Below, piece by piece: positions 17,308 to 27,752 of a DNA stretch of 64,000 nt. The notes under the pieces were generated by a model. The model did not search any database. It was not told the origin of the DNA and saw only the letters and a list, made by a program, of their open reading frames with translations. The position numbers and the translations under genes are program-made. Position 1 is the stretch's first letter, and every line of letters starts with the position of its first letter. The DNA comes from Brucella tritici (GTDB lineage Bacteria; Pseudomonadota; Alphaproteobacteria; Rhizobiales; Rhizobiaceae), in contig NZ_CADEAR010000003.1 of assembly GCF_902825325.1 (NCBI RefSeq), positions 124,001 to 188,000 of the forward strand, written 5' to 3'.

Positions 17308-17353
17308 AGCGCATCCCGAAAAGTGTGAAACGGTTTTCGGACAAGATGCGCGA
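17305..17353. repeat. Short palindromic repeat inside the sugar operon
   Basis: Imperfect palindrome with outer arms GCGCATC (17310-17316) and GATGCGC (17346-17352) and inner CCGAAAA / TTTTCGG. It is nearly identical to the element at 27753-27799 and related to those at 1442-1487 and 55677-55726. It begins at the stop codon of the sugar dehydrogenase and lies before the dehydratase gene, so it is transcribed within the operon. Confidence 0.85.
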
Positions 17354-17448
17354 TGAACCAAACATTTGGAATGTCGATTTGATTTTAAGGATCGGCGTCG
17401 AAGGAATCGAGACCGTTGTCTGGTCTCTTACCCACGCAGGACAATGAA

Positions 17449-19254
17449 ATGAACAAGCCCGTCTCTCCGAAAACGCCAAAGCTCCGCTCGCGCGCCTGGT
17501 TCGACAATCCTGATAATGTCGATATGACGGCGCTCTATCTGGAGCGCTACATGAACTATGGCCTGAGCCAGGAAGAGCTGCAGTCCGGTCGTCCGATCAT
17601 CGGCATTGCGCAAACGGGTTCCGACCTCTCACCCTGCAACCGTCATCATCTGGAACTGGCCAAGCGCGTCCGCGAGGGCGTTCGTGAGGCAGGCGGTATT
17701 GTTATCGAATTTCCGGTTCATCCTATTCAGGAAACCGGCAAGCGCCCGACCGCAGGTCTGGACCGCAACCTTGCCTATCTCGGCCTCGTGGAAGTGCTTT
17801 ACGGCTACCCACTCGATGGCGTCGTGCTGACTATTGGCTGCGACAAGACAACGCCTGCCTGCCTGATGGCTGCCGCGACGGTCAATATTCCGGCGATTGC
17901 GCTCTCGGTCGGTCCGATGCTCAATGGCTGGTTCCGTGGCGAACGCACCGGTTCGGGCACCATCGTCTGGAAGGCGCGCGAGCTGCTTGCCAAGGGCGAA
18001 ATCGACTATCAGGGCTTCGTTAAGCTCGTTGCTTCCTCGGCACCGTCCACTGGCTATTGCAACACGATGGGCACGGCCACGACGATGAATTCGCTCGCCG
18101 AAGCGCTCGGCATGCAGCTTCCCGGTTCCGCCGCCATTCCGGCACCCTACCGTGACCGTCAGGAAGTGGCATATCTCACCGGACGCCGCATCGTTGAGAT
18201 GGTGCATGAGGATTTGAAGCCGTCGGACATTCTGACCAAGGATGCCTTCGTCAATGCCATTCGCGTCAACTCCGCCATTGGCGGCTCGACCAATGCGCCA
18301 ATCCATCTGAACGCGCTCGCTCGCCATGTCGGCGTGGAACTGACGGTCGATGACTGGCAGAAATATGGCGAGGAAATTCCGCTTCTGGTCAACCTGCAGC
18401 CTGCCGGTGAATATCTCGGTGAGGACTATTATCACGCGGGTGGTGTACCGGCCGTCGTCAACCAGCTGATGGGGCAGGGCCTCATCAATGAGGATGCGCT
18501 GACCGTCAACGGCAAGACCATCGGCGAAAACTGCAAGAACGCCACCATTGAAGACAGCAATGTCATCAAGACCTATGACCAGCCGCTGAAGAAACATGCC
18601 GGTTTCCGCGTGCTGCGCGGCAATCTGTTCTCGTCGGCGATCATGAAACTGAGCGTCATTTCGGACGAGTTCCGCAACCGCTACCTGTCCGATGACAAGG
18701 ACCCGAATGCTTTCGAAGGCAAGGCGGTCGTGTTCGACGGGCCGGAAGATTATCATCACCGCATCGACGATCCGGCGCTGGAAATCGACGAAAATACGGT
18801 GCTGTTCATGCGTGGTGCGGGCCCGATCGGCTATCCGGGTGCGGCGGAAGTCGTCAATATGCGCGCACCGGATTATCTTTTGAAGAAGGGCATTACTTCG
18901 CTGCCATGCATCGGCGACGGTCGCCAGTCGGGCACGTCGGGTTCACCGTCGATCCTCAATGCCTCCCCGGAAGCTGCCGCAGGCGGCGGGCTGGCCATTC
19001 TGAAGACGGGTGACCGCGTCCGCATCGATCTCGGTCGCGGCACGGCAGATATCCTGATTTCGGATGAGGAACTGGCTGAACGTCGCAAGGCGCTGGAAGC
19101 TACTGGCGGCTACAAGTATCCGGAAAGTCAGACGCCGTGGCAGGAAATCCAGCGCGCGGTTGTCGGTCAGATGGAAACCGGCGCGGTTCTTGAAAATGCG
19201 GTCAAGTATCAGGACATCGCCCATACTCGCGGCCTGCCGCGAGATAACCACTAA
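17449..19254 (+). CDS. IlvD/Edd-family sugar-acid dehydratase (arabonate/galactonate type)
   Basis: 601 residues from ATG 17449 (AGGA about seven bases upstream). Iron-sulfur dehydratase of the IlvD/Edd family: cluster cysteines in G-C-D-K-T-T-P-A-C (about residue 128) and G-Y-C-N-T-M-G-T-A (about 203), plus [12 protein letters not shown] near 500. Members acting on L-arabonate, D-xylonate or D-galactonate are about this length, and the neighbours favour a sugar acid over branched-chain amino-acid synthesis. Third gene of the operon, separated from the dehydrogenase by a palindromic repeat. Confidence 0.87.
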   Translation: MNKPVSPKTPKLRSRAWFDNPDNVDMTALYLERYMNYGLSQEELQSGRPIIGIAQTGSDLSPCNRHHLELAKRVREGVREAGGIVIEFPVHPIQETGKRPTAGLDRNLAYLGLVEVLYGYPLDGVVLTIGCDKTTPACLMAAATVNIPAIALSVGPMLNGWFRGERTGSGTIVWKARELLAKGEIDYQGFVKLVASSAPSTGYCNTMGTATTMNSLAEALGMQLPGSAAIPAPYRDRQEVAYLTGRRIVEMVHEDLKPSDILTKDAFVNAIRVNSAIGGSTNAPIHLNALARHVGVELTVDDWQKYGEEIPLLVNLQPAGEYLGEDYYHAGGVPAVVNQLMGQGLINEDALTVNGKTIGENCKNATIEDSNVIKTYDQPLKKHAGFRVLRGNLFSSAIMKLSVISDEFRNRYLSDDKDPNAFEGKAVVFDGPEDYHHRIDDPALEIDENTVLFMRGAGPIGYPGAAEVVNMRAPDYLLKKGITSLPCIGDGRQSGTSGSPSILNASPEAAAGGGLAILKTGDRVRIDLGRGTADILISDEELAERRKALEATGGYKYPESQTPWQEIQRAVVGQMETGAVLENAVKYQDIAHTRGLPRDNH

Positions 19255-19360
19255 TCGTGGGCACTAATCATGAGGCTGCCATGCGTCCAAATGGACGTGT
19301 GGCCCTAACTTATTGATTTTAGGCTCAGCCAGTTCCCGGATCGGATTGAGCGCGAAAACA

Positions 19361-19397
19361 AGGAACCCGGTGCGGCGGAATGGCGGCACCGGGTTCT
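19361..19397. terminator. Bidirectional terminator between converging operons
   Basis: Eleven-base stem GAACCCGGTGC (19363-19373) with GCACCGGGTTC (19386-19396). On the minus strand it is followed by CTTGTTTT, ending the transaminase gene; on the plus side the T-content is weaker. Confidence 0.75.
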
Positions 19398-19411
19398 GAC
19401 GTCTTTGTTAT

Positions 19412-20293
19412 TCAGATCGCTGTGCGGCGCGCGTGATCGAGATAAATCTCGCGCAGGCGTTGGGCGATGGGGCCGGGCTTGCCCGTGCCGATGGTCTTCT
19501 CGTCTATGGCGGTGATCGGCGTGACGAAAGTGCCCGCGCTGGTGAGGAAGGCTTCCTTTGCGACATAGGCTTCATCGATGGTGAAGAGCCGCTCTTCCAG
19601 CTTCATGCCGGTCTCGGCGATCAGTTGCAGAAGCGAAAGCCGCGTGCAGCCGGGCAGGATGGAATTGCTGTTAGGCCGTGTGACGACGACATCATCATTG
19701 GTCACGATATAGGCAGTGGACGATGCGCCTTCGGTCACATAACCGTCTTCGATCATCCACGCTTCATCGCACCCCGCGTTCTTGGCGATTTCCTTGGCGA
19801 GCGCTTGCGGCAACAGACAGACCGTCTTGATGTCACGGCGTTTCCAGCGCAGGTCTTCCAGCGAAAGCACGCGTGCACCGGTTTTCAGTGCAGGCTTGTC
19901 GAGCAGATTGGCTTCCTGTGTGAACAGGACGACTGATGGCTTCATACCCTTTGCAGGTACGAAATCGCGGTCGCGTCCGTCGCCGCGCGTTACCTGTAGA
20001 TAGACCAGACCTTCGGTCAGGTTGTTGCGGCGCACCAGTTCGCGTTCGATAGCCACGATCTCATCTTCATTCATTGGCATCGGAATGCCGATCTCGCCGG
20101 TCGAGCGGCGCAGGCGTCGCATATGCGGCTCGCTGTCGATGAGCTTGCCTTCCAGCACGGCTGTCACTTCGTAGATGCCGTCGCCGAACAGGAAGCCACG
20201 GTCAAAGATGGAAATGCGCGCGTCGCGGGCGGTGACATATTCGCCGTTGACATAGACGATGCGGTTTTCGAGTTCTTCTGCTGAAACGGCCAT
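19412..20293 (-). CDS. D-amino-acid transaminase-like class IV aminotransferase
   Basis: 293-residue PLP enzyme of fold-type IV. The catalytic lysine is in R-R-D-I-K-T-V-C-L-L-P (about residue 155), close to the D-I-K-S-L-N-L-L motif of D-amino-acid transaminase. E-G-A-S-S-T-A-Y-I (about 187) and G-C-T-R-L (about 213) bind the cofactor. Length matches D-Ala transaminase (about 285) rather than the longer branched-chain enzymes. It lies 86 bases after the ABC importer operon, behind a terminator-like hairpin, so it may be read by partial read-through. D-substrate specificity is inferred. Confidence 0.75.
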   Translation of the reverse strand: MAVSAEELENRIVYVNGEYVTARDARISIFDRGFLFGDGIYEVTAVLEGKLIDSEPHMRRLRRSTGEIGIPMPMNEDEIVAIERELVRRNNLTEGLVYLQVTRGDGRDRDFVPAKGMKPSVVLFTQEANLLDKPALKTGARVLSLEDLRWKRRDIKTVCLLPQALAKEIAKNAGCDEAWMIEDGYVTEGASSTAYIVTNDDVVVTRPNSNSILPGCTRLSLLQLIAETGMKLEERLFTIDEAYVAKEAFLTSAGTFVTPITAIDEKTIGTGKPGPIAQRLREIYLDHARRTAI

Positions 20294-20314
20294 GATGGAA
20301 TGTGTCCTGAAACG

Positions 20315-20343
20315 AAAAGACTGCGATCAAGTCGCAGTCTTTT
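20315..20343. terminator. Terminator hairpin between ABC ATPase and transaminase
   Basis: Arms AAAAGACTGCGA (20315-20326) and TCGCAGTCTTTT (20332-20343), five-base loop. Both strands show a T-run after the stem. On the minus strand it ends the importer operon 22 bases before the transaminase start. Confidence 0.88.
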
Positions 20344-20379
20344 CATAGGTCACTCGGCTGCAATGGGAAACAGCTATTT

Positions 20380-21183
20380 TCAGGCGGCCTGCTTTGCAGC
20401 GGCGATGGCTTCGCTGCGGATTTCCTCCGTGAGCTTGAGGCGCAACTCCGAGAATTCCGGGCTTGCCTTGACGTGGTAGGTGCGCGGATGGGCGATATCG
20501 ACCGGGGTGATCGATTTGATCTTGCCCGGACGAGCGGTCATCGTAACCACGCGGGTCGCCATGAAGATGGCTTCCTCGATGTCGTGGGTGACGAAGATCA
20601 CTGTCTTGTGCTCCCGCTCCCAAATGCCGAGCAGAAGTTCCTGCATCAGTCCGCGGGTCTGGTTGTCGAGTGCGCCGAACGGCTCGTCGAGAAGCAGGAT
20701 TTTTGGATCGTTGGCAAGTGCGCGGGCAATCGCCGTGCGCTGTTGCATGCCGCCCGAAAGCTGCTTTGGCCAGTGATCTTCAAAGCCACGCAGCCCGACC
20801 TTGTCGATATAGCTGTCCACGATTTCGCGCGCCTGTTTTTCCGGCACGCCTTTTTCGCGAAGCCCGAAGCCGACATTCTGACGGATCGTGAGCCACGGAA
20901 ACAGCGTGTAGGACTGGAAGACCATACCGCGATCGGCGCCGGGGCCGGTTACGGGTTTACCTTCCAGCGTCACTGTGCCGGTGGTCGGTTTGTCGAGACC
21001 GGCGATGATGCGAAGGAGCGTGGACTTACCGCAGCCCGAGGGGCCGAGGACGGTCACGAAATCATTTTTCGGGATGACGAGGTCGGTCGGCTGCAATGCC
21101 AGTGTCGGCTTGCCGCCATGCACGCCCGGAAAGGTGCGGCTCACGCCCTTGATGACAAGTTCCTGGTCGCCTTTCGTAACCAT
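20380..21183 (-). CDS. NitT/TauT-family ABC transporter ATP-binding protein
   Basis: 267-residue ATPase of the nitrate/sulfonate/taurine importer family. Walker A G-P-S-G-C-G-K-S-T (about 46), signature L-S-G-G-M-Q-Q-R (about 145) and Walker B I-L-L-L-D-E-P-F-G-A-L-D (about 165), followed by the switch H-D. Start ATG (21181-21183) shares one base with the permease stop (TAATG), so translation is coupled. The family transports small anions and also pyrimidines or thiamine precursors, so no substrate is claimed. Confidence 0.88.
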   Translation of the reverse strand: MVTKGDQELVIKGVSRTFPGVHGGKPTLALQPTDLVIPKNDFVTVLGPSGCGKSTLLRIIAGLDKPTTGTVTLEGKPVTGPGADRGMVFQSYTLFPWLTIRQNVGFGLREKGVPEKQAREIVDSYIDKVGLRGFEDHWPKQLSGGMQQRTAIARALANDPKILLLDEPFGALDNQTRGLMQELLLGIWEREHKTVIFVTHDIEEAIFMATRVVTMTARPGKIKSITPVDIAHPRTYHVKASPEFSELRLKLTEEIRSEAIAAAKQAA

Positions 21184-21956
21184 TATGCGAACCTCCATGC
21201 GAAGAGCCAGCGGTTGAAATATTTGAAGGCAAGGTCGGAGATCAGGCCAATGACGCCGATGACGATGATACCGAAAATGATCTGGCCGGTGGCCATTAGC
21301 GCCTGGCTGTTGATAATCATGTAACCGATGCCGGACGAGGCGCCGATGAGTTCGGCCACGATCACGTAGGTCCAGGCCCATCCGAGCACGAGGCGCAGCG
21401 TTTCGGCTATATCCGGAGCACTGGCAGGCATGAGGACACGGCGAATGATGCCGCTGTTCGATGCGCCGAGCGTATAGGCGGCTTCGACAAGATCGCGTCG
21501 TGTATTGGAGACTGTCACGGCGATCATGAGGATGATCTGGAACACTGCACCGATGAAGATAACCAGCAGTTTCTGGGTTTCGCCAATGCCTGCCCACAGG
21601 ATCAGCAGTGGCACGAAGGCTGAAGCCGGGAGATAGCGGGCGAAGGATACGAAGGGTTCCAGCAGGGCTTCGATGGGCTTGTAGGCGCCCATGGCGATCC
21701 CGAGCGGAATGGCAACGACGCTTGCCAGCACGAAGCCGCCCAGCACACGCCAGACCGTCATGCCGATATCATTGAGGAAACCCTGATTGGCAATGAGGTC
21801 CCAGCCGTCCTTCACCATGGTGATGGGATCGGCAAGAAAAGTCGGGGAAACGAAGCCGCCCAGAGTGGCGATACCCCAGAACACAAAGAAGAGAATGAAG
21901 AATAGAATACCCAGTAATATCCGGGGCTGACTGCCTATCGGCTGCAAGGGCTGCAT
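21183..21956 (-). CDS. NitT/TauT-family ABC transporter permease
   Basis: 257 residues from ATG 21956, a better start than the far-upstream codon at 22040 because the protein then begins just before the first membrane segment. About six hydrophobic segments and the EAA loop (E-A-A-Y-T-L-G-A-S near residue 165) mark a binding-protein-dependent permease (BPD_transp_1), SsuC/TauC-like. A hairpin at 22011-22033 separates it from the binding-protein gene. Confidence 0.85.
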   Translation of the reverse strand: MQPLQPIGSQPRILLGILFFILFFVFWGIATLGGFVSPTFLADPITMVKDGWDLIANQGFLNDIGMTVWRVLGGFVLASVVAIPLGIAMGAYKPIEALLEPFVSFARYLPASAFVPLLILWAGIGETQKLLVIFIGAVFQIILMIAVTVSNTRRDLVEAAYTLGASNSGIIRRVLMPASAPDIAETLRLVLGWAWTYVIVAELIGASSGIGYMIINSQALMATGQIIFGIIVIGVIGLISDLAFKYFNRWLFAWRFA

Positions 21957-22010
21957 ATATTTTTCCGTTTGATCGTGTATCTGCCGCACTCGACAGGCGG
22001 AAAATGAGGA

Positions 22011-22033
22011 AGCCCGGACGCTTGGTCCGGGCT
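22011..22033 (-). terminator. Intra-operon hairpin (attenuator-like) after the binding-protein gene
   Basis: AGCCCGGAC (22011-22019), five-base loop, GTCCGGGCT (22025-22033), followed on the minus strand by TCCTCATTTTCC. It sits between the binding-protein stop (22050) and the permease start (21956). Such placement often lets the binding protein be made in excess over the membrane parts. Confidence 0.65.
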
Positions 22034-22049
22034 GGCGCATGAAACGATG

Positions 22050-22994
22050 TTACTTGATGAAGCTCGTGTCCACGATATCGTCGAGATTGGGCTTCGACTT
22101 GATCACGCCTGCCTGCAGCAGAAGGTCGGCGGCTTCGGTCGAGAATTCCTTGAATTCCTTCTCGAAGAATTTCTGGTTTGCCACCTTGTCCTGCCAGCGA
22201 AGATAATCGGCCGATTTGCCGAAATCCTCGCCCGACTGCTTCACGTCCTTGCCCATGATTTCATAGGATTTGGCCTTGTCGGAAGCGATCAGCTGCAGCG
22301 CTTCAAAATAACTGTCGGCGAGTGCTTTGGCAGCTTCGGGGTTCTTTTCCAGGAAATCGGGCGTGCAGCCGACCGTATCCATGACCGCCGGATAATCGAG
22401 CGTGGTGGCGAGAATCTTGCCCTTGTCGGGTGCTCCGCGCACGGTGGACAGATAAGGCTCGTAGGTCATAGCGGCATCGTTCTGGCCTGCCACAAAAGCC
22501 TGAGCAGCCGGTCCCGGCTCCATATTGACGACCTTGACGTCCTTCGTGGTCATGCCGTTTTTGGCGAGCATGAAGGCGAGAAGGAAGTAAGGCGATGTGC
22601 CCGGTGCAGAAGCGGCAACCGTCTTGCCTTTCAGATCGGCGAAGGAGTTCACGTCGGCGCGGACCGCGATACCATCAGCACCGTAAGATTTATCCATCTG
22701 GAAAATCTGCTTGGTCTTCACGCCAGCGGCGTTCCAGACGATCCATGTTTCAACGGTGGTGGCCGCGCACTGGATATCACCGGAAGCCAGTGCCAGATGA
22801 CGGCTTGCCTGCGGGATTTTGGTCAGCGTCACGTCGAGACCATTTTTCTTGAAAATACCGGCTTCTTTCGCAAGTGTCAGCGGAGCAAAGCCGGTCCAGC
22901 CGGACAGGCCGATGGAAACGGCGGTTTCCGCATGCGCAGCCGATGTGAACGCGAATGCTGCTAGTGCTGCCCCGGCGAGCAATGATTTCTTCAT
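22050..22994 (-). CDS. NitT/TauT-family ABC transporter substrate-binding protein
   Basis: 314 residues from ATG 22994 (AGGGG upstream), with a signal peptide of about 22 residues ending A-H-A. The body has the NMT1/SsuA-type pattern (G-F-A-P-L-T-L-A-K-E-A-G-I-F near 40; A-L-A-S-G-D-I-Q-C near 70; T-Y-E-P-Y-L near 180). First gene of a three-gene importer placed 138 bases after hutD on the same strand. That position hints at import of histidine, urocanate or a related compound, but the binding site cannot be read from sequence. Confidence 0.85.
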   Translation of the reverse strand: MKKSLLAGAALAAFAFTSAAHAETAVSIGLSGWTGFAPLTLAKEAGIFKKNGLDVTLTKIPQASRHLALASGDIQCAATTVETWIVWNAAGVKTKQIFQMDKSYGADGIAVRADVNSFADLKGKTVAASAPGTSPYFLLAFMLAKNGMTTKDVKVVNMEPGPAAQAFVAGQNDAAMTYEPYLSTVRGAPDKGKILATTLDYPAVMDTVGCTPDFLEKNPEAAKALADSYFEALQLIASDKAKSYEIMGKDVKQSGEDFGKSADYLRWQDKVANQKFFEKEFKEFSTEAADLLLQAGVIKSKPNLDDIVDTSFIK

Positions 22995-23131
22995 GTGTAG
23001 TACCCCTTTTATAGTGAGACTTTTTTGTCCCTTCATTCCTGCCAAATTAACAGGACCGTGTCGTCTGTCCAGAGAGTTCGTCGCGGATATTTGAGCCCTC
23101 CCATCTCGTGCGAACAGTCATAAGCTACTGG

Positions 23132-23710
23132 TCATGCTGGATTAATTGCGATCAGGTAAGTCGTTCCCTTCCCCTTTAGTTCAAGAGGCAAGGCGTCGCA
23201 GTTCGTGAAGACTGCGCAATCATGCTGCTCAAGTTTTGTGGTTTTACCTGCAAATGTCAGATCGACCTGACCTTCGGCGCAGAAGAGAAGTAACGGATTC
23301 CCGTCGGCCTGGGTGAGCGTGGTGCCACCGACAGGCAGGCGCCGGACCATATGGATAAAGCGCCCGCGTCGGGTCATGACGTTGAGATCGGTAATGGCGG
23401 ATCCGATCAGCCGTGCGCTGGAGTGCGCATCGGCGGCAAAGGACAACGGCGCGCTTTCACGAGTGAGGATATTCGTCTGTTCCTCGACGTCGAGCACGAT
23501 GCCGTCGCCCTCCAATACGGACAAGGTGCGATCGATGCCGGGGAAGATGGAGAACGGACCGTCGCTGGCGACCGTTGCCATGGAAATGCGCCAGTCGAAA
23601 TTATCGACTGACGTGCCTTCCGGATAGACTGCAATTTCAACCGTCACGCCGCCACCGTTTTTCCACGGCATGCGGCGATGACTTTCTGCCTTGCGGATAG
23701 AGAAAGCCAT
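23132..23710 (-). CDS. hutD: HutD-family protein
   Basis: 192-residue protein of the HutD (DUF886) family, a bicupin-fold protein encoded in hut operons. In Pseudomonas it is thought to moderate hut expression, perhaps by binding formylglutamate or a similar intermediate. Visible family marks are the opening P-W-K-N-G-G-G-V-T and D-W-R-I-S-M-A near residue 40. Six bases after the hutU stop, last gene of the hut operon proper. Confidence 0.9.
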   Translation of the reverse strand: MAFSIRKAESHRRMPWKNGGGVTVEIAVYPEGTSVDNFDWRISMATVASDGPFSIFPGIDRTLSVLEGDGIVLDVEEQTNILTRESAPLSFAADAHSSARLIGSAITDLNVMTRRGRFIHMVRRLPVGGTTLTQADGNPLLLFCAEGQVDLTFAGKTTKLEQHDCAVFTNCDALPLELKGKGTTYLIAINPA

Positions 23711-23716
23711 TCGACC

Positions 23717-25390
23717 TCAATTTCCAAGGATCGCTGGGAGGCGCAGGCCCTGTTGCTTTGCCCAGTCGAGCGCTTCTTCATAGCCCGCATCGGCATGGCG
23801 TATGACGCCGGTTGCCGGGTCGTTCCACAACACGCGCTCAATGCGACGACCCGCATCTTCAGTGCCGTCGCAGCAGATGACCATACCTGCGTGTTGCGAG
23901 AAGCCCATGCCGACGCCGCCGCCATGATGGAGCGAGACCCATGTTGCGCCTGAAGCCGTGTTGAGCAGCGCATTGAGCAGTGGCCAGTCGGACACGGCAT
24001 CCGAGCCATCCTTCATGGATTCGGTTTCTCGGTTTGGCGAAGCCACCGAGCCGCTATCGAGGTGATCGCGACCAATCACGATCGGCGCTTTCAATTCGCC
24101 ATTGCGGACCATTTCGTTGAAGGCGAGGCCAAGGCGGTGACGGTCACCGAGGCCGACCCAGCAGATGCGCGCTGGCAGGCCCTGAAACGCGATGCGTTCC
24201 TTCGCCATGTCGAGCCAGTTGTGCAGGTGCTTGTTGTCGGGCAGCAGCTCCTTCACCTTGGCGTCGGTCTTTGCAATATCTTCGGGATCGCCGGAAAGGG
24301 CAGCCCAACGGAACGGGCCGATGCCGCGGCAGAACAGCGGGCGGATATAGGCAGGTACGAAGCCCGGAAAATCGAAAGCGTTTTCCAGACCCTCTTCCAG
24401 CGCCATCTGGCGGATATTGTTGCCGTAATCCACCGTTGGAATGCCAGCATTCCAGAAGTCGAGCATAGCCTGAACCTGCACCTTCATCGAAGCACGGGCA
24501 GCCTTCTCGACAGCCTTTGGATCACTCTCCTGCTTGGCGCGCCATTCGGCGACGGTCCAGCCAAGCGGCAGATAGCCATGCACCGGATCATGTGCGGAGG
24601 TCTGGTCGGTGACGATGTCCGGCTTTACGCCACGCTTGACGAGTTCCGGGAAGATTTCAGCCGCATTGCCGATAAGCGCAATGGACTTTGCCTCGCCTGC
24701 CCTGGTCCAGGCGTCGATCTTGGCCAGTGCTTCATCGAGGCTGTGGGTTTTCTCATCGACATAACGGGTACGCAGGCGGAAATCGGCGCGGGTTTCGTCA
24801 CATTCGACTGCAAGGCAGCAGGCACCGGCCATGACGGCTGCGAGAGGTTGCGCGCCGCCCATGCCGCCGAGACCGCCAGTCAAAATCCATTTGCCCTTGA
24901 GGTTGCCGTCATAGTGCTGGCGACCAGCTTCCACGAAGGTTTCATAGGTGCCCTGAACGATGCCCTGCGCGCCGATATAGATCCACGAACCGGCAGTCAT
25001 CTGGCCATACATGGCGAGACCTTTCTTATCCAGTTCGTTGAAATGATCCCAGGTTGCCCAATGCGGCACGAGGTTGGAATTGGCGATCAGAACGCGCGGT
25101 GCATCCTTATGGGTGCGGAATACGCCAACCGGCTTGCCAGACTGCACCAGCAGGGTTTCGTCTTCATTGAGTGTCTTGAGGGTGGCGACGATGCGGTCGA
25201 AATCGTCCCATGTACGGGCTGCGCGACCAATGCCGCCATAGACAACCAGCTCATGCGGACGCTCGGCCACATCGGGGTCGAGATTGTTCATCAACATGCG
25301 CAAGGGCGCTTCGGTGAGCCAGCTCTTGGCGTTCAGTTGGTCTCCGCGCGGCGCTCGCACTTCGCGCTCATTATGGCGTGGGTTGGACAT
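23717..25390 (-). CDS. hutU: Urocanate hydratase
   Basis: 557 residues, the normal length for urocanase (EC 4.2.1.49), which uses tightly bound NAD+ to convert urocanate to 4-imidazolone-5-propionate. Visible motifs are the NAD-binding [11 protein letters not shown] (about 178) and, near the C-terminus, [11 protein letters not shown] followed by C-C-D-G-T. AGGAGG lies just before the ATG, close to the hutG stop, so hutG and hutU are one transcript. A long antisense frame over this gene is a codon-bias shadow. Confidence 0.97.
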   Translation of the reverse strand: MSNPRHNEREVRAPRGDQLNAKSWLTEAPLRMLMNNLDPDVAERPHELVVYGGIGRAARTWDDFDRIVATLKTLNEDETLLVQSGKPVGVFRTHKDAPRVLIANSNLVPHWATWDHFNELDKKGLAMYGQMTAGSWIYIGAQGIVQGTYETFVEAGRQHYDGNLKGKWILTGGLGGMGGAQPLAAVMAGACCLAVECDETRADFRLRTRYVDEKTHSLDEALAKIDAWTRAGEAKSIALIGNAAEIFPELVKRGVKPDIVTDQTSAHDPVHGYLPLGWTVAEWRAKQESDPKAVEKAARASMKVQVQAMLDFWNAGIPTVDYGNNIRQMALEEGLENAFDFPGFVPAYIRPLFCRGIGPFRWAALSGDPEDIAKTDAKVKELLPDNKHLHNWLDMAKERIAFQGLPARICWVGLGDRHRLGLAFNEMVRNGELKAPIVIGRDHLDSGSVASPNRETESMKDGSDAVSDWPLLNALLNTASGATWVSLHHGGGVGMGFSQHAGMVICCDGTEDAGRRIERVLWNDPATGVIRHADAGYEEALDWAKQQGLRLPAILGN

Positions 25391-25400
25391 GGTTTCCTCC

Positions 25401-26207
25401 TCAGGATTTCAGGTCGGCGGCAATCGTTTCCAGCCGCTGCAAAAGGTTTTTGAGATGGACGCGAAGTTTGCCCGCCTTGGCTTCGTCATAGGCAAAAGGC
25501 ACGGCTTCGGTCGCAAGATGGGTTGATTGGGCAAGCTCCATCTGGATCGCGTGCACGCCGGTTTCCGGCTTGCCATAATGGCGGGTCGTCCAGCCGCCCT
25601 TGAAGCGGCCATTGAGGATCGACGTATAGCCATCGGCCCCAGCGGTCACTTCAACAGCCGCTGCCTCGACCTTGGGATCGCAGGTCTTGCCCATATCCGT
25701 GCCGATGTTGAAATCGGGCAATTTGCCTTCGAACAGGAACGGGATATGCGAGCGGATCGAATGGCAGTCATAAAGGATGGCGACCCCATGGATTGCCTTT
25801 ACCCGTTCGATCTCGGCGGCAAGCGCCTCGTGATAGGGCTTGTGGAAGCGCGCAATGCGGTCGGCAATATCGGCTTCCGTCGGTGCTTCTCCGTCTTTCC
25901 AGATGGCAATGCCGTCAAAGTCGGTTTCCGGGATCAGCGTCGTGGTGTTCTGTCCCGGATAGAGGCTCACACCCGCCGGATCGCGATTGGCATCGATGCA
26001 ATAGCGGTGGAAGGTGGCGCGCACCGTAGTCGCGCCTTCGATGAGACCGTCATAGAGCGTGTGAATGCGCCAGTCGGTATCGGCAAGAATTTTGCCATTG
26101 TCGTTGAGACGCGCCCAGATATCCTGCGGCACGTCGGTTCCGGTGTGCGGCAGGCCAAGAATGACCGGCGACGTTCCCTGACGAACTTCGAACGGGCTCA
26201 TGCTCAC
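25401..26207 (-). CDS. hutG: N-formylglutamate deformylase
   Basis: 268-residue member of the formylglutamate amidohydrolase family (EC 3.5.1.68), the last step of the HutF-HutG branch, giving glutamate and formate. Motifs include [10 protein letters not shown] near residue 18, D-A-N-R-D-P near 73 and D-C-H-S-I-R-S near 148, which carry metal ligands. The GTG start overlaps the hutH stop (GTGA); ATG 26201 is an alternative. Together with hutF it shows the organism uses the five-step route. Confidence 0.93.
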   Translation of the reverse strand: MSMSPFEVRQGTSPVILGLPHTGTDVPQDIWARLNDNGKILADTDWRIHTLYDGLIEGATTVRATFHRYCIDANRDPAGVSLYPGQNTTTLIPETDFDGIAIWKDGEAPTEADIADRIARFHKPYHEALAAEIERVKAIHGVAILYDCHSIRSHIPFLFEGKLPDFNIGTDMGKTCDPKVEAAAVEVTAGADGYTSILNGRFKGGWTTRHYGKPETGVHAIQMELAQSTHLATEAVPFAYDEAKAGKLRVHLKNLLQRLETIAADLKS

Positions 26208-27739
26208 GCCTCCAGCGCTGGCAGGATGCCGCTCGAAACCGCACCGGAAAGCACGCCGTCAGCGACCAGATCGGCGGCATTCTTCAGGTCGTCAGCCATG
26301 TAGCGGTCGTCTTCCAACGTCGGCACGCGGCCGCGCAATGCCGCGATCACCTTGGCAAGCTCAGGGCTGGTGGTCAGCGGTTCGCGCAGTTCCACGCCCA
26401 GTCCGCCGGTCAGCGCTTCGATGCCGATAATGGCATTGAGGTTGGCGGTCATCTGCAACAGGCGGCGCGCGCCGTGGCAGGCCATGGACACATGGTCTTC
26501 CTGATTGGCCGAGGTTGGGGTGGAATCGACGGAAGCTGGATGCGCCATCTGCTTGTTTTCGCTCATCAGCGCGGCAGAGGTGACTTCTGCGATCATGAGG
26601 CCGGAATTGAGCCCCGGCTTGCGGGCAAGAAAGGCTGGAAGCCCGAAGGAAAGCGCCGGATCGACCAGAAGCGCAATGCGGCGCTGCGAAATCGCGCCAA
26701 TTTCACAGACCGCAAGCGCAATCTGGTCGGCCGCGAAGGCAACAGGCTCGGCGTGGAAGTTACCGCCCGATACTGCGCGCCCGTCCGAGAGAACGAGCGG
26801 ATTGTCGGTAACCGCATTGGCTTCGATTTCCAGCGTGCGCGCGGCTTGTCGCAGAATGTCGAGGCAGGCGCCATCAACCTGCGGCTGGCAGCGAATGCAA
26901 TAAGGGTCCTGCACGCGCTGGTCGCCTTCGAGATGGCTCTGGCGAATGACAGAACCTTCGAGCAGGGCGCGTAGTGCACGGCCAGCGTCGATCTGACCCT
27001 TATGGCCGCGCAGCGTGTGGATTTCCTCATGGAACGGCGCATCCGATCCCATGGCGGCATCAGTGGACAATGCGCCGGTGATGAGTGCGGTCTGCGCGGC
27101 GCGATGCGCGCGGAAGAGACCTGCCAGTGCGAGGGCAGTCGAGGTCTGCGTGCCGTTGATGAGTGCGAGACCTTCCTTGGCAGCCAGAACGACAGGTTTC
27201 AGTCCGGCTTTTTCCAGTGCCTTCGCACTCGGTAAACGCTCGCCCTGATAGAAGGCTTCACCTTCGCCGATCATGGCGGCAGTCATATGGGCCAGCGGCG
27301 CAAGGTCGCCGGACGCGCCGACGGATCCCTTTTCCGGGATCATCGGGATCACGCCTTTTTCCAGCATGTCTTCGATGAGAGCGATCACTTCAAGTCGCAC
27401 GCCGGATGCGCCGCGACCGAGCGAGATCAGCTTCAGTGCCATGATGAGGCGCACGATGTTTTCCGCAAGTGGCTCGCCGACGCCGCAGCAATGCGACAGG
27501 ATCAAATTGCGCTGGAGCGTGGCGACATCGCCTGCTGCAATGCGGATCGAGGCGAGTTTACCGAAGCCGGTATTGATGCCGTAAACCGGTTCATCCCCCG
27601 CTGCGATTTCCGCAATGCGCGCTGCCGCCTTTTCAACGCCAGCATGGAAGGCAGGATCGATGCGAACGGGGAGGCCATCGCGATAGATTTTTTCCAGCGT
27701 TTCCAGCGGGACAGAACCGGGCTTGAGGATGATGGTCAT
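26204..27739 (-). CDS. hutH: Histidine ammonia-lyase
   Basis: 511 residues (EC 4.3.1.3), first enzyme of histidine degradation, producing urocanate and ammonia. The A-S-G-D segment that self-cyclises to the MIO group is in [14 protein letters not shown] (about 135-150). A C-terminal A-N-Q-E-D-H-V-S-M motif is also present. ATG 27739 is preferred because GGAG lies seven bases upstream; the codon at 27751 has none. A palindromic repeat separates it from hutI upstream. Confidence 0.97.
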   Translation of the reverse strand: MTIILKPGSVPLETLEKIYRDGLPVRIDPAFHAGVEKAAARIAEIAAGDEPVYGINTGFGKLASIRIAAGDVATLQRNLILSHCCGVGEPLAENIVRLIMALKLISLGRGASGVRLEVIALIEDMLEKGVIPMIPEKGSVGASGDLAPLAHMTAAMIGEGEAFYQGERLPSAKALEKAGLKPVVLAAKEGLALINGTQTSTALALAGLFRAHRAAQTALITGALSTDAAMGSDAPFHEEIHTLRGHKGQIDAGRALRALLEGSVIRQSHLEGDQRVQDPYCIRCQPQVDGACLDILRQAARTLEIEANAVTDNPLVLSDGRAVSGGNFHAEPVAFAADQIALAVCEIGAISQRRIALLVDPALSFGLPAFLARKPGLNSGLMIAEVTSAALMSENKQMAHPASVDSTPTSANQEDHVSMACHGARRLLQMTANLNAIIGIEALTGGLGVELREPLTTSPELAKVIAALRGRVPTLEDDRYMADDLKNAADLVADGVLSGAVSSGILPALEA

Positions 27740-27752
27740 AGAAGGCTCCATA

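Noticed and set aside
17629-18759. 376-codon minus-strand frame inside the IlvD/Edd gene
   Set aside because: The sense frame contains conserved cluster cysteines; the antisense product shows no motif.
24062-25453. 463-codon open frame antisense to hutU
   Set aside because: It lies wholly opposite a clear urocanase gene, has no ribosome site or recognisable domain, and is the kind of mirror frame produced by codon bias in GC-rich DNA.
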